From Adhaeribacter_A terreus (lineage in GTDB: Bacteria > Bacteroidota > Bacteroidia > Cytophagales > Hymenobacteraceae): a stretch of DNA of 64,000 nt. Location: NCBI RefSeq assembly GCF_042657365.1, contig NZ_JBHSKT010000006.1, positions 62,001-126,000 of the forward strand, given 5' to 3'. The notes below the pieces were generated by a model. That model was not told the origin of the DNA, searched no databases, and was given only the letters and a program-made list of their open reading frames with translations. A program made the translations under genes and the position numbers. Positions 8,883-16,742 of this stretch are shown here, in pieces; the stretch's first letter is position 1; each line of letters opens with the position of its first letter.

Positions 8883-10076
8883 ATGAACGACACCGAAATT
8901 CTGAACAGAGCCAGCGCCTTCGTTTTCCAGCTCTTCCAGGAGAAACTTTCGAAAAAACTGGTTTTTCACACCTATAAACACACCTCCGAAACGGTAAACG
9001 AAGCCCGCCTGCTAGGCCAGGCGCACAACCTGCCGCCGGACCAAATGGAAATGCTGCTGCTGGCGGCCTGGCTCCACGATACCGGTTATGTAGATACGTA
9101 CGAAGGGCATGAAGAAAACAGTGCGCGCCTGGCTACTGCATTTTTACGCGAACAAAACTACCCGGAAGATCGCATTGCCAAAATTGCCTCCTGCATCAGA
9201 GAATCGCGGATTGAAGATAATGGCACCGAATTGCTGGCCAATATTCTGCTGGATGCCGACCTTGCTCATTTGGGAAAAGAGAGTTTTGAAGGTTCGGCCG
9301 AACTACTGCGCGTGGAATGGGAAATTTTTTTGAACCGCTTTTACTCCGATTTTGAATGGGCGCAGCATCAGCTCGAATTTCTGCAGCGCCATGCTTTCCG
9401 GACCAAACCGGCGCAGGAACGCTTTGAAGCGCAACGTGAAATAAACATTCAGCGGCAACGCGAAAAGCTGAAGAAAACTTCTAAAAAACAAAAAGAGACC
9501 CAGATAAAAAGCCAGGATACATTTGCCCAACCCAAGCGCGGCATTGAAACCATGTTCCGAAGCATGTATACCAACCACATGGAACTGAGCGCCATGGCCG
9601 ATAATAAAGCCAACATGATGATAAGCCTGAACGCTATTATTATGTCGGTAATTATTACGTATCTGGGTGCCAAAACTTCTATGCTCGGAGCGCAGTTCAC
9701 CAAAAACCCGATCTTACTGGTACCGGTGGGCAGTTTGCTCTTAGCTACGTTGGGGTCGGTAATTTTTGCTATTATGAGCGCGCAGCCCGAGGTTACCAGC
9801 TTTGCCGTGAAACCGCAGAAAGTAATTAACCGCAAAATAAACATGCTTTTCTTCGGCAATTTTACGCGCATTGCCCTGGAAGATTTCCAGAATTCGATCC
9901 ACGAAATTATGCGCGATAAAAACACGCTCTACAACAACATGATAACTGATATTTATTACCTGGGCGAAGTGCTGAAAAAGAAATACGCGCTGCTCCGGGT
10001 TTCGTACACCATTTTCATGTTCGGCCTTATTTTAACCGTACTCTCGTTTATTGTAGCTATGGTTTATAAGATCTGA
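8883..10076 (+). CDS. HD-domain phosphohydrolase fused to a Pycsar-type membrane effector domain
   Basis: This protein has 397 residues. Residues 10-190 are an HD domain with the metal ligands visible: H in 'FHTYKHT', HD in 'AAWLHDTGY', H in 'YEGHEENS' and D in 'LLDADLAHLG'. A basic, probably helical linker (190-220, REKLKKTSKKQKE) leads to a C-terminal region (about 225-397) that matches the PycTM/'Pycsar system effector' family: 'NHMELSAMADNKANMMISLNAIIMSV', two membrane segments close together (about 243-265 and 275-300), and one at the C-terminus. In Pycsar defence such membrane proteins respond to cyclic UMP/CMP, but no pyrimidine cyclase is nearby. HD domains often cleave nucleotides, so a nucleotide-sensing or self-limiting role is inferred. 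A terminator follows, so the gene is monocistronic. Confidence 0.8.
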   Translation: MNDTEILNRASAFVFQLFQEKLSKKLVFHTYKHTSETVNEARLLGQAHNLPPDQMEMLLLAAWLHDTGYVDTYEGHEENSARLATAFLREQNYPEDRIAKIASCIRESRIEDNGTELLANILLDADLAHLGKESFEGSAELLRVEWEIFLNRFYSDFEWAQHQLEFLQRHAFRTKPAQERFEAQREINIQRQREKLKKTSKKQKETQIKSQDTFAQPKRGIETMFRSMYTNHMELSAMADNKANMMISLNAIIMSVIITYLGAKTSMLGAQFTKNPILLVPVGSLLLATLGSVIFAIMSAQPEVTSFAVKPQKVINRKINMLFFGNFTRIALEDFQNSIHEIMRDKNTLYNNMITDIYYLGEVLKKKYALLRVSYTIFMFGLILTVLSFIVAMVYKI

Positions 10077-10106
10077 GGTTTGGAATGCAAGAATAAAAAT
10101 CGTTTG

Positions 10107-10133
10107 AAAACGGTAGGGTTTCTGGCTTAAAAA
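10107..10133 (+). repeat. Dispersed 27-bp element
   Basis: AAAACGGTAGGGTTTCTGG then CTTAAAAA, 30 bp after the HD-effector stop codon. Confidence 0.7.
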
Positions 10134-10168
10134 GTCGGGCTGTTTGCAACGAAATTTCCGGAAAACTG

Positions 10169-10202
10169 AAAAAACCAGCTTGTTGCAGCAAGCTGGTTTT
10201 TT
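10169..10202. terminator. Terminator after the HD-effector gene
   Basis: A6-CCAGCTTG-ttgc-CAAGCTGG-T6, a perfect bidirectional hairpin. A weak element copy (TAGCGTTTTC near 10215) follows. Confidence 0.85.
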
Positions 10203-10231
10203 CGTTAATTTTGATAGCGTTTTCAAAGCCT

Positions 10232-10303
10232 GGCTGCGTAGTTCAACGGATAGAATAAGGGTTTCCTAAACTTTAGATGTGGGTTCGATTCCCGCCGCGG
10301 CTA
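10232..10303 (+). tRNA. tRNA-Arg (anticodon CCT)
   Basis: A 72-nt cloverleaf can be folded by hand: 7-bp acceptor stem (GGCTGCG with CGCGGCT, two G-U pairs), D arm GTTC/GAAT with GG in its loop, 5-bp anticodon stem around loop TTCCTAA, 4-nt variable region, and T arm GTGGG-TTCGATT-CCCGC. Anticodon CCT reads the AGG arginine codon. CCA is not encoded: the sequence after the discriminator A is CAA. Confidence 0.95.
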
Positions 10304-10308
10304 CAACT

Positions 10309-10347
10309 AAAAAGCCACTTCGATTAACTTCGGAGCGGCTTTTTTTT
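10309..10347 (+). terminator. Terminator after tRNA-Arg
   Basis: AAAAAGCC..TTCG..CGGAGCGGCTTTTTTTT hairpin, directly downstream of the tRNA. Confidence 0.8.
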
Positions 10348-10517
10348 GGTTCGTTAACTTTCCCTTCCGGATAACATATCAACTTCTATTATAAACTTTT
10401 CGCATCCCCTCATGAAATAATGCCCGGTACGTCGCAACCAGAATCCTATTAGCTTTGCTATTACTTTAGTAAACCTGTTTGCATTGATTGGCTATTATAT
10501 TAGTTACTGCAATATTT

Positions 10518-11174
10518 TTAAGAGACACAATTAGCAGGATTTGCTTTACTCATATTCTCAGTAACTTCCTTTAAATACTGCTTATACTTTTCAAACGTCA
10601 GCTTTTTATCTTCTTCTGTCATTCTTTTTGCGCCATACGCTATAAACGGCTCCAAAGATTGCATACCGCAAAGCCCGAAAGTACCGATGAATAAATGCTT
10701 AAAAGTGTCTTTTATGGTCCAGCGGTTTTCGGGTATCCAGACGAAATCCGGAGCGCCGGTGGTGGTGCTTACCAAAACGCTTTTTCCTGCCAGCGCTTTT
10801 CCGCCACCATAAGCCCAACCCATCGAAAACACCCGATCGATATAGCCTTTCATTAAGGCCGGCATACTTTCCCACCAAACAGGGAACTGAAAGATTATCA
10901 GGTCGGCTTCGTGTAAAAGCTGGTGTTCTCTTTTAATGTCTTCATTAAAACTGTGATTTTGTAAAGCCATACTTTGCTCTTTTTGCAGGTCGAAGAAATT
11001 TTCATTGTAAAGCGAAGTAAAATCGTCGTCGGCAGCTGCCTTGAATTTCATCTGGTGCAGGTCGCTCACTGAAACATTCCAGCCCAGTTCTTCCAGGGTT
11101 TGGATGGCAATATTCCGCATCTGTCCGTTAAAAGATTGCAGATTGGGATGCGTAAAAACGATATGTGCGTTCAT
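10518..11174 (-). CDS. NAD(P)H-dependent oxidoreductase, flavodoxin-like (NQO1/MdaB family)
   Basis: This 218-residue protein has the flavin-binding N-terminus of the quinone-reductase family (IVFTHPNLQSFNGQMRNIA) and the family signature 'FQFPVWWESMPALMKGYIDRVFS' near residues 95-117, followed by 'YGGGKALAGKSVLVSTTTGAP'. It should carry out two-electron reduction of quinones or similar electrophiles with FMN/FAD and NAD(P)H in the cytoplasm. It is the last gene of a minus-strand series of oxidoreductases. The 260-bp spacer before it has a terminator and a hairpin cluster, so it may be transcribed separately. Confidence 0.85.
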   Translation of the reverse strand: MNAHIVFTHPNLQSFNGQMRNIAIQTLEELGWNVSVSDLHQMKFKAAADDDFTSLYNENFFDLQKEQSMALQNHSFNEDIKREHQLLHEADLIIFQFPVWWESMPALMKGYIDRVFSMGWAYGGGKALAGKSVLVSTTTGAPDFVWIPENRWTIKDTFKHLFIGTFGLCGMQSLEPFIAYGAKRMTEEDKKLTFEKYKQYLKEVTENMSKANPANCVS

Positions 11175-11222
11175 ATTTAAATTACAGAGTCACTTAAAAC
11201 CGGAAAACTTAGCTCTTTAGCT

Positions 11223-11336
11223 CTTCCGGACATCTTTGTCCGGAAGTTTCCTGCCGGGGACATCCTTGTCCCCGTACCCATTAACGCGGACGCAGACGTC
11301 CGCAGCAGGTTTACTTCCGGACACAGATGTCCGGAA
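11223..11336. repeat. Cluster of four short palindromes built on GGAC..GTCC
   Basis: Four hairpins occur within 114 bp: 11223-11246 (TTCCGGACA/TGTCCGGAA type), 11256-11273 (GGGGACA..TGTCCCC), 11286-11303 (GCGGACG..CGTCCGC) and 11315-11336 (TTCCGGACA/TGTCCGGAA again). They share a GGAC(A/G)..(T/C)GTCC core with different flanks. Confidence 0.75.
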
Positions 11337-11358
11337 CAGCATTTAATTCATTATTCTC

Positions 11359-11391
11359 AAAAAAGTCCGGAAGGTTAGTTCCGGACTTTTT
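11359..11391. terminator. Terminator after the aldo/keto reductase gene
   Basis: AAAAAAGTCCGGAA / TTCCGGACTTTTT hairpin, reading in both directions. Confidence 0.8.
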
Positions 11392-11415
11392 CAGTATAAA
11401 AGGATAGCGTTTTTT
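11387..11415 (-). repeat. Dispersed 27-bp element
   Basis: Minus-strand AAAAAACGCTATCCTTTTAT then ACTGAAAAA. It abuts the terminator and lies 22 bp after the aldo/keto reductase stop codon. Confidence 0.7.
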
Positions 11416-11437
11416 AACGGAAATTCCCCGGATAAAT

Positions 11438-12451
11438 TTAGCGGATAATATCATCATAAGTTCCGCCGAAGATCACATTTCTTACATCTTTCGAGCTCAG
11501 AAAATCGTGCGGGAAACCTAATTCAATTTTACTGATCTCATCCAGCTCATTCATCAGCAGTTCGGGAATTTCGATATTGGCAGCGTTCAGGCTTTCGGAC
11601 ATTTGCTGCACCGTTCTGGCGCCAACAATTGGTATGGAAGTGAACGGTTTTTGCATGGCCCAACGCACTGCCACCTGCGAAGCGCTTACGTCTAATTTAC
11701 CTGCTACTTCCACCACTTTTTTAGCAATTTCGGTATTCCGTTCGTTCCGGCGGGCGCTGGTTTCGGAAACTCTTCCGGTATCGCCTTTCAGGTATTTGCC
11801 GGTTAAAGCGCCGCCAGCCAGCGGTGCCCAGGGCGTTAAAGCCAAGCCCATTTCAGCAGCCATCGGGATCAGGTCGCGTTCGGGCGTGCGTTGCATTAAA
11901 CTGTATTCTACCTGCAAGCCAACAAAAGAACGCCAGCCTTTTAGTTCTGCCAAAGTATTGGCACGGGCTACCACCCAGGCAGGCGTATCGGAAATACCAA
12001 TGTAATGTACCTTGCCTGAGCTGATCAGGTCATCCAGGCCGCGAAGCACTTCTTCAACTGGCGTCACAAAATCCCAGGCGTGAACCCAAAGCAGGTCTAT
12101 ATAATCGGTGTTCAGTCTTTTCAGGCTTTCATTTACAGACCGCATCATGTTCTTGCGATGGTTGCCGGAAAAGTTCGGGTCATTCAGGCGGTCGAACAAG
12201 GTATATTTCGTAGCCAGCACAAAATGGTCGCGGTCGGCATTTATAAATTCGCCGAGGAATCTTTCGCTGGAACCTTCGGTGTAGCGATTGGCAGTATCGA
12301 TAAAATTACCGCCAGCATTGGCATACGCGTCGAAAATTTTCCGGCTTTCCTCTTTATCGGCGCCCCAGCCCCAATCGGTACCAAAAGTCATCGAGCCCAG
12401 CGCAATTTCCGAAACGCGTAACCCGGATCTGCCAAATAATCTATATTTCAT
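11438..12451 (-). CDS. Aldo/keto reductase
   Basis: This 337-residue protein is a (beta/alpha)8 NADP-dependent oxidoreductase. The catalytic tetrad can be placed: Asp and Tyr in 'NFIDTANRYTEG' (about 51-62), Lys in 'LATKYTLF', and His in 'LLWVHAWD'. The NADPH-binding end 'SIPIVGARTVQQMSESLNA' is present. It reduces aldehydes or ketones, and the natural substrate is unknown. It lies downstream of the AraC regulator and other reductases on the same strand, after a 247-bp spacer with an inverted repeat. Confidence 0.9.
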   Translation of the reverse strand: MKYRLFGRSGLRVSEIALGSMTFGTDWGWGADKEESRKIFDAYANAGGNFIDTANRYTEGSSERFLGEFINADRDHFVLATKYTLFDRLNDPNFSGNHRKNMMRSVNESLKRLNTDYIDLLWVHAWDFVTPVEEVLRGLDDLISSGKVHYIGISDTPAWVVARANTLAELKGWRSFVGLQVEYSLMQRTPERDLIPMAAEMGLALTPWAPLAGGALTGKYLKGDTGRVSETSARRNERNTEIAKKVVEVAGKLDVSASQVAVRWAMQKPFTSIPIVGARTVQQMSESLNAANIEIPELLMNELDEISKIELGFPHDFLSSKDVRNVIFGGTYDDIIR

Positions 12452-12536
12452 TTTCGATGTTTTTAAATGTAAGAAGTATGGTCAATTGTTTCACTTGGAG
12501 CCTCTTTCTAAATAACTACCAATACGTAACCAGGAG

Positions 12537-12656
12537 AAAAGTCCCCCTTTGGAGGGGGTTGGGGGAGGATTTTTACGTTAACTGATACTCTCCCCTTGAG
12601 GGGAGAATCTTTAATATGCGTAGTCCTCCCCCTACCCCCTCCAAAGGGGGACAAAA
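12537..12656. repeat. Inverted C/G-rich repeat pair
   Basis: Same family as 3153-3257: arms of about 33 bp (GTCCCCCTTTGGAGGGGG..., then ...CCCCCTCCAAAGGGGGAC) around a small inner hairpin (CTCCCC TTGA GGGGAG, near 12590). It lies between the membrane-protein gene and the aldo/keto reductase gene. Confidence 0.8.
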
Positions 12657-12698
12657 AAAATCTTGCGAAGCAGTAGTTATCAAACCAAGATCTCCGGG

Positions 12699-13082
12699 TT
12701 ACTTATACTGCTGCATTATATTGTAAATATTGGGAAAATCGTTTATTGCCTTTATGGAAACGATTATCAGTATAATGCTGATCGCCATCGTCAGGTACGA
12801 TTTCAGAAACGGGAAGATCATTGCGCAATAAAGCAACATCCCTAAGGCAATAATGATACTGATCACGCCGCCGCATTGAATTTTATTGAGCATCATTAAC
12901 CAGCAAACGAAAACCACCGCGCCGGAAACCATTAAAATATGCCCGTCCATTAACAGGCGAAGCAGCTCCCGGTCGTATTTTCCTTTATGGTTGATCAGCA
13001 CAAAAACATCGTGCAGTATTCCGTTACCGAAATACCACACCGCTGCTATTAATGCCCAATGTATGGAAAGGAGCCACTTCAT
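12699..13082 (-). CDS. Small four-helix membrane protein, function unknown
   Basis: This 127-residue protein has four hydrophobic stretches: SIHWALIAAVWYFGNG, HILMVSGAVVFVCWLMML, VISIIIALGMLLYCAMIF and YLTMAISIILIIVSI. I do not recognise the family. It lies 20 bp downstream of the alcohol-dehydrogenase-like gene on the same strand and is probably co-transcribed with it. Confidence 0.65.
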   Translation of the reverse strand: MKWLLSIHWALIAAVWYFGNGILHDVFVLINHKGKYDRELLRLLMDGHILMVSGAVVFVCWLMMLNKIQCGGVISIIIALGMLLYCAMIFPFLKSYLTMAISIILIIVSIKAINDFPNIYNIMQQYK

Positions 13083-13102
13083 TTTATCGTATTCATCAAT
13101 GA

Positions 13103-14047
13103 TTAATCTATCGCAATTCCGATTTTTCCGGTGATCCCACCTTTTTCCACGCGGGCATGTGCTTCCGGAAGATCTTTCCAGGAATATATCCTATCTATTA
13201 CCAGTTTTACATGACACGCCCGAATAAGCTGACTTAAATTTTCTAAAACAGCGCCATCCGTTTTTACAAAAAAAGGAACCGTTTTTTTGGATGAAAATAA
13301 GTTTGAAAGTTTGATCAACGGGAGTTCCAGGGGGCTGCCTGCTATTACAATTGATTTGCCACCTGGCTTTAGTAGCCTTTTAAGTTTTCCAAATCCAATC
13401 CCTCTTACACAATTTAATATTACATCATATCGCTCATTTGTATTCAGGATATTTTCACTTCTGTAATCAACTAATTGGTCTGCTCCTAATTGCCGGGCAA
13501 GGTTTATTTTTTCTGAACTACAGACAGCTGTTACCTCTGCGCCAAGATGTTTTGCTATTTGTATAGCATAAGTACCTACACCACCGGTTGCACCTATAAT
13601 TAAAACTTTCATACCTTTTCTTACCGGGGCATGAACGGTAAAGGCCTCATAAGCCGTCATGCCCACACCCGGAACAACTCCTGCTTCTGTAAGATCAAGA
13701 TTGTCGGGAACTTTAGCGGCAAATGTTTCGGGGATAGAAATAAATTCTCCATATCCGCCATTATTTGAAATGCCCATGAAAGCATATACCTTATCACCAA
13801 CGCTAAATTTTCTAACCGCTTTTCCTACTTTAACAACTTCACCGCTGGCGTCAACACCAAGTACAGCAGGTAGCTTTAACCTGACAAAGCTCTTCAGGTA
13901 GCCTTTTCTTATGCTGGCATCAACAGGGTTTACACTTGAACCATAAACCTTGACAAGCATTTCATCCTCTTTTAAAATGGGAGGATCAACTTCCCCCCAT
14001 TCAAACACATCAAGATCGCCATACTTTCTGATCAGCATTGCTTTCAT
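13103..14047 (-). CDS. Zinc-independent alcohol dehydrogenase / quinone oxidoreductase-like protein (MDR superfamily)
   Basis: This 314-residue protein has the MDR fold. An N-terminal GroES-like part (KVYGSSVNPVDASIRKG, GVDASGEVVKVG) is followed by a Rossmann domain with 'LIIGATGGVGTYAIQIAKHLGAEV' near residues 148-171. The catalytic zinc cysteine and the structural four-cysteine lobe of zinc alcohol dehydrogenases are absent, which favours the quinone-oxidoreductase branch using NADPH. It sits 11 bp after the F420-reductase-like gene and 20 bp before the small membrane protein, so these form an operon. Confidence 0.87.
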   Translation of the reverse strand: MKAMLIRKYGDLDVFEWGEVDPPILKEDEMLVKVYGSSVNPVDASIRKGYLKSFVRLKLPAVLGVDASGEVVKVGKAVRKFSVGDKVYAFMGISNNGGYGEFISIPETFAAKVPDNLDLTEAGVVPGVGMTAYEAFTVHAPVRKGMKVLIIGATGGVGTYAIQIAKHLGAEVTAVCSSEKINLARQLGADQLVDYRSENILNTNERYDVILNCVRGIGFGKLKRLLKPGGKSIVIAGSPLELPLIKLSNLFSSKKTVPFFVKTDGAVLENLSQLIRACHVKLVIDRIYSWKDLPEAHARVEKGGITGKIGIAID

Positions 14048-14058
14048 AAATCCATTGC

Positions 14059-14751
14059 TTAGCTTACCACTTTAAAATTGAACGCCCCGTTTTGAGTTGC
14101 GCCGTAAATTCTCAGCCATACCGGCAGCATTGCTTCCGTACCTCTTGCCGTGGTAATATCGCCCAGGTCCAGGATATTTTCAGCTTTCCAGCCAAATTCC
14201 TGCATCAGCGCTTTTACTTTGGCTTTGGCTTCGGCATCGTTACCGGAAATAAAGGCGGTGTGGTCGCCGCCGGCAAGCATATTCGGGTTAACCATTAAGC
14301 CGCACCACATTGTGTTCAGGGCTTTTACCACTTTTAATTCCGGGAAGGTTTTCTGAATCTCTTCGGCTAAGGAATTGGTGTTGGATAATTCCGGCAACAG
14401 GCTTGGCGGCATTCCTTTGCTGAAATCCAGTGGGTTTGCCATATCCATCAGCACTTTACCGTTCAGGTTTTTAGCTTCAGCCAGGTTCAGGGCGTTTATA
14501 GAACCAGCTCCCTGGGTGGTATTAAGCACCATTTCCCCGAAAGCAGCAGCTTCGGCAAACGTACCTAACTTTACCTTTTCGTTTTGTTTGATCCATTCGC
14601 CAAATGGCGGATTGCCATAAAAATCGGTTTCGGTGCTGGCTAATTTATCGGCTACATTGCGCGTTCCGATCATTACTTCGTGGTTCAGGGAAATAAGTCT
14701 TTCGGCGAAAGTTCTGCCAACGGTTCCGGTTCCTAATACTGCAATTTTCAT
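14059..14751 (-). CDS. NADP oxidoreductase, coenzyme F420-dependent-like (NAD(P)-binding protein)
   Basis: This 230-residue protein begins with a Rossmann motif (MKIAVLGTGTVGRTFAERL) and 'MIGTRN', as in the F420:NADPH oxidoreductase family (PF03807). Bacteroidota do not normally make F420, so the true substrate is probably another small redox molecule. The ATG lies in the sequence AAACGATATGAAAAT, which looks like the core of the dispersed element with its built-in ATG. It is the first of three closely spaced genes (gaps of 11 and 20 bp) downstream of the AraC gene. Confidence 0.82.
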   Translation of the reverse strand: MKIAVLGTGTVGRTFAERLISLNHEVMIGTRNVADKLASTETDFYGNPPFGEWIKQNEKVKLGTFAEAAAFGEMVLNTTQGAGSINALNLAEAKNLNGKVLMDMANPLDFSKGMPPSLLPELSNTNSLAEEIQKTFPELKVVKALNTMWCGLMVNPNMLAGGDHTAFISGNDAEAKAKVKALMQEFGWKAENILDLGDITTARGTEAMLPVWLRIYGATQNGAFNFKVVS

Positions 14752-14850
14752 ATCGTTTGGTTTTTCTTTTGAAGTTTAAAATTTTAACGATACAAAGATC
14801 GGCACGAAAACGCTATGGCTAATGGTTCAAAACTTGGTCTGAATGGTAAA

Positions 14851-15759
14851 TTACTTTTGCCCGGTTTGTTTCCGGAATTCCAAAGGCGTTAGCCCGGTAT
14901 GTTTTTTAAAGAATTTGCCAAAGTTGGCGGGATCAGAAAAATGAAGCTGGTAAGCAATTTCGGCAATGTCGAAACTGGTGTACTGAATAAGGGATTTTAC
15001 TTCAGAAATTAACCTGTCGGTGATGAAAGAATGGGCATTTTTGCCCGAAGCAGATTTTACCGTCTGCGACAAATGGTTGGGCGTTACTGCCAGAAGCTCG
15101 GCATATTCTTCAATGGTCCGTTTTTCGATGTAGTAGTTATTTACCAGCTGAATGAATTTCTGCAATAATAGTTGCTGCGGCGTAGTACTGCCTGTCTCCC
15201 ACTGGTTGAAAGCCGTGGTAAATTCTTTTAATTGATAAAGCAAAGCCAGCAATTTTACCGCAGCAATGGTGTGCTGGCTATCTCTGGAGTTCTGATAAGC
15301 CTCGAAAACTTCCTCAAAATGCGGCGCAAACTCCTTGAACTTCGCCTGGTTGAGTTTGAAAAAATTGGTATGGAGAATATTGAAAAAAGGGAATTCCTTT
15401 TCGAAGTCCGGCCGGAAAAAAGAGAAGCATTCCTTTTTAAAATAGATCAAAAAGCCGTTGGCGGAGTTGTCGCGGTAAAAGCTGTACAAAAGGCCCGGCG
15501 ACTGAAAAACCAGGAAAGAATTCAGGTTGGTTACGTTTGTATTGTCGTAGGTTATTTTGGTCTGACCGGCGCTGTTGACCAAGGCAATGAAATAAAAATC
15601 TTTCCGGAAAGGCGGTTTGTAATTATTGATTGAACCTTCGTTTGGCTTTAACCGCAGGCAATACAAATTCGGATCGGTTGTCCGGTAGTCTGCTGGAATA
15701 GAAGCCAGGAAATCGTTTATTTCCTTATACGTTGGAATAATAGGTTCTATTTTCTCCAT
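14851..15759 (-). CDS. AraC-family transcriptional regulator
   Basis: The start is set at ATG 15759 (MEKIEPIIPTYKEINDF); the frame could extend 14 residues further up to 15801. The C-terminal ~100 residues contain two helix-turn-helix units typical of AraC: 'YAELLAVTPNHLSQTVKSASGKNAHSFITDRL' and 'IAEIAYQLHFSDPANFGKFFKKHTGLTPLEFRK'. The N-terminal part is a cupin-like sensing domain (ligand unknown). It is upstream of, and on the same strand as, five reductase or membrane genes, so local control of that set is a reasonable inference. Confidence 0.9.
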   Translation of the reverse strand: MEKIEPIIPTYKEINDFLASIPADYRTTDPNLYCLRLKPNEGSINNYKPPFRKDFYFIALVNSAGQTKITYDNTNVTNLNSFLVFQSPGLLYSFYRDNSANGFLIYFKKECFSFFRPDFEKEFPFFNILHTNFFKLNQAKFKEFAPHFEEVFEAYQNSRDSQHTIAAVKLLALLYQLKEFTTAFNQWETGSTTPQQLLLQKFIQLVNNYYIEKRTIEEYAELLAVTPNHLSQTVKSASGKNAHSFITDRLISEVKSLIQYTSFDIAEIAYQLHFSDPANFGKFFKKHTGLTPLEFRKQTGQK

Positions 15760-16742
15760 TTTTAAAAGTAATACTTTCGGGAATACGATTTCTACCATCA
15801 ATATTAAAATTTTGTAGCTGGAGCTCTAACCACCCACGTAATTAGAAGTTGCAAAAATTTTATATTAATAATATGCTAATAGAATAGTTATTAACTTTAA
15901 AATGCTGCTTAAAGGCATCGAGAATATGATCGTCAAAAGTGACATGTGAGTGCAAATGTTCCAAAGATTTATAATCACTTTGTTCAGCATAAACTATTCA
16001 AATTACTAAGTCTCTATCTCTACATTCTGTGCTTAATTTGCAACATAAAATGCTAAAGAAACGAAGCGATACAAATAGACAAGGAAGCTTTCTATGCAAC
16101 GAGGAAGGCCAAATGGCCAAGATGGAAGCCAAAGCACATCGTACTGAAGCAGATTCCCAAGCAAAGAAAGCAGCCAAGGGAACAAAAATTCGAATGATAA
16201 CTAATTCTTAGTTGGTGGGAAATTAATTTCCAGAAGGAGGAATATTCTTTGCCAAAGTGGCTCATACCCTAAATTTTATAGTGAGAAGTTATTTCAAACA
16301 CAACTTTGATTATACTGATCCTGCGCCCCTCGAACAAAGACCATGTATATTATAAGCGCGAACTCATGCAAAATGACTTGGATATAAGTAAAACCTAAAC
16401 CATCCTGACTCATAGAGTATTTGCTAAAGTATCCAAATCCTGGTGGATAAAGTTCGATATTTCACCCCTTTGGTCTACTGTAAGGAATAAGCAGCTCAAT
16501 TTTTAATTTGAGCTGCTTTTTGGTTTGGTAAGTTTCCTTTTGGTTATCTTTGAGATTTTTACTCTGTTTAATCTGACTCCACTTTATACACTTCATCAAT
16601 TTAGTCAGCTACATAGCGAGTTTATTGAGGATGATAGCTGCGAGCATACATTTTTCCTGCTTCAAAAAATGCCAGCCATATTACCACAGCGTAAACACCG
16701 CAATAACGAAGTTTCAAAACAGGTTATTTTAAATAAAGACGG
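15760..16742. other. Long spacer, mostly featureless, with an RNA-like module at its end
   Basis: About 980 bp hold no convincing gene. A plus-strand frame 16050-16211 (53 residues, MLKKRSDTNRQGSF...) is charged and low in complexity (AKMEAKAHRTEADSQAKKAAKG) and I do not trust it. Base composition is more AT-rich than in the neighbouring genes. The only clear structure is the hairpin/box/terminator module at 16430-16521. Confidence 0.5.
16430..16521 (+). ncRNA. Candidate structured RNA or 3' module, copy A
   Basis: A short hairpin (TATCCA..TGGATA, 16430-16449) is followed by a conserved box (AAGTTCGATATTTCACCCC then TTTGGTCTACTGTAAGGAATAA) and a terminator (AGCAGCTC..GAGCTGCTTTTT, 16489-16521). 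The box is nearly identical to one at 24496-24551 that is likewise preceded by a hairpin and followed by a different terminator. No gene lies directly upstream on this strand. Confidence 0.4.

Noticed and set aside
8883..10303. A genomic island inserted at tRNA-Arg
   Set aside because: No integrase, no direct repeat of the tRNA 3' end and no composition change were seen.
16029..16211. A 60-codon plus-strand frame in the long spacer
   Set aside because: It has a GTG start, low-complexity charged content and no recognisable family; kept only as a remark in the spacer entry.
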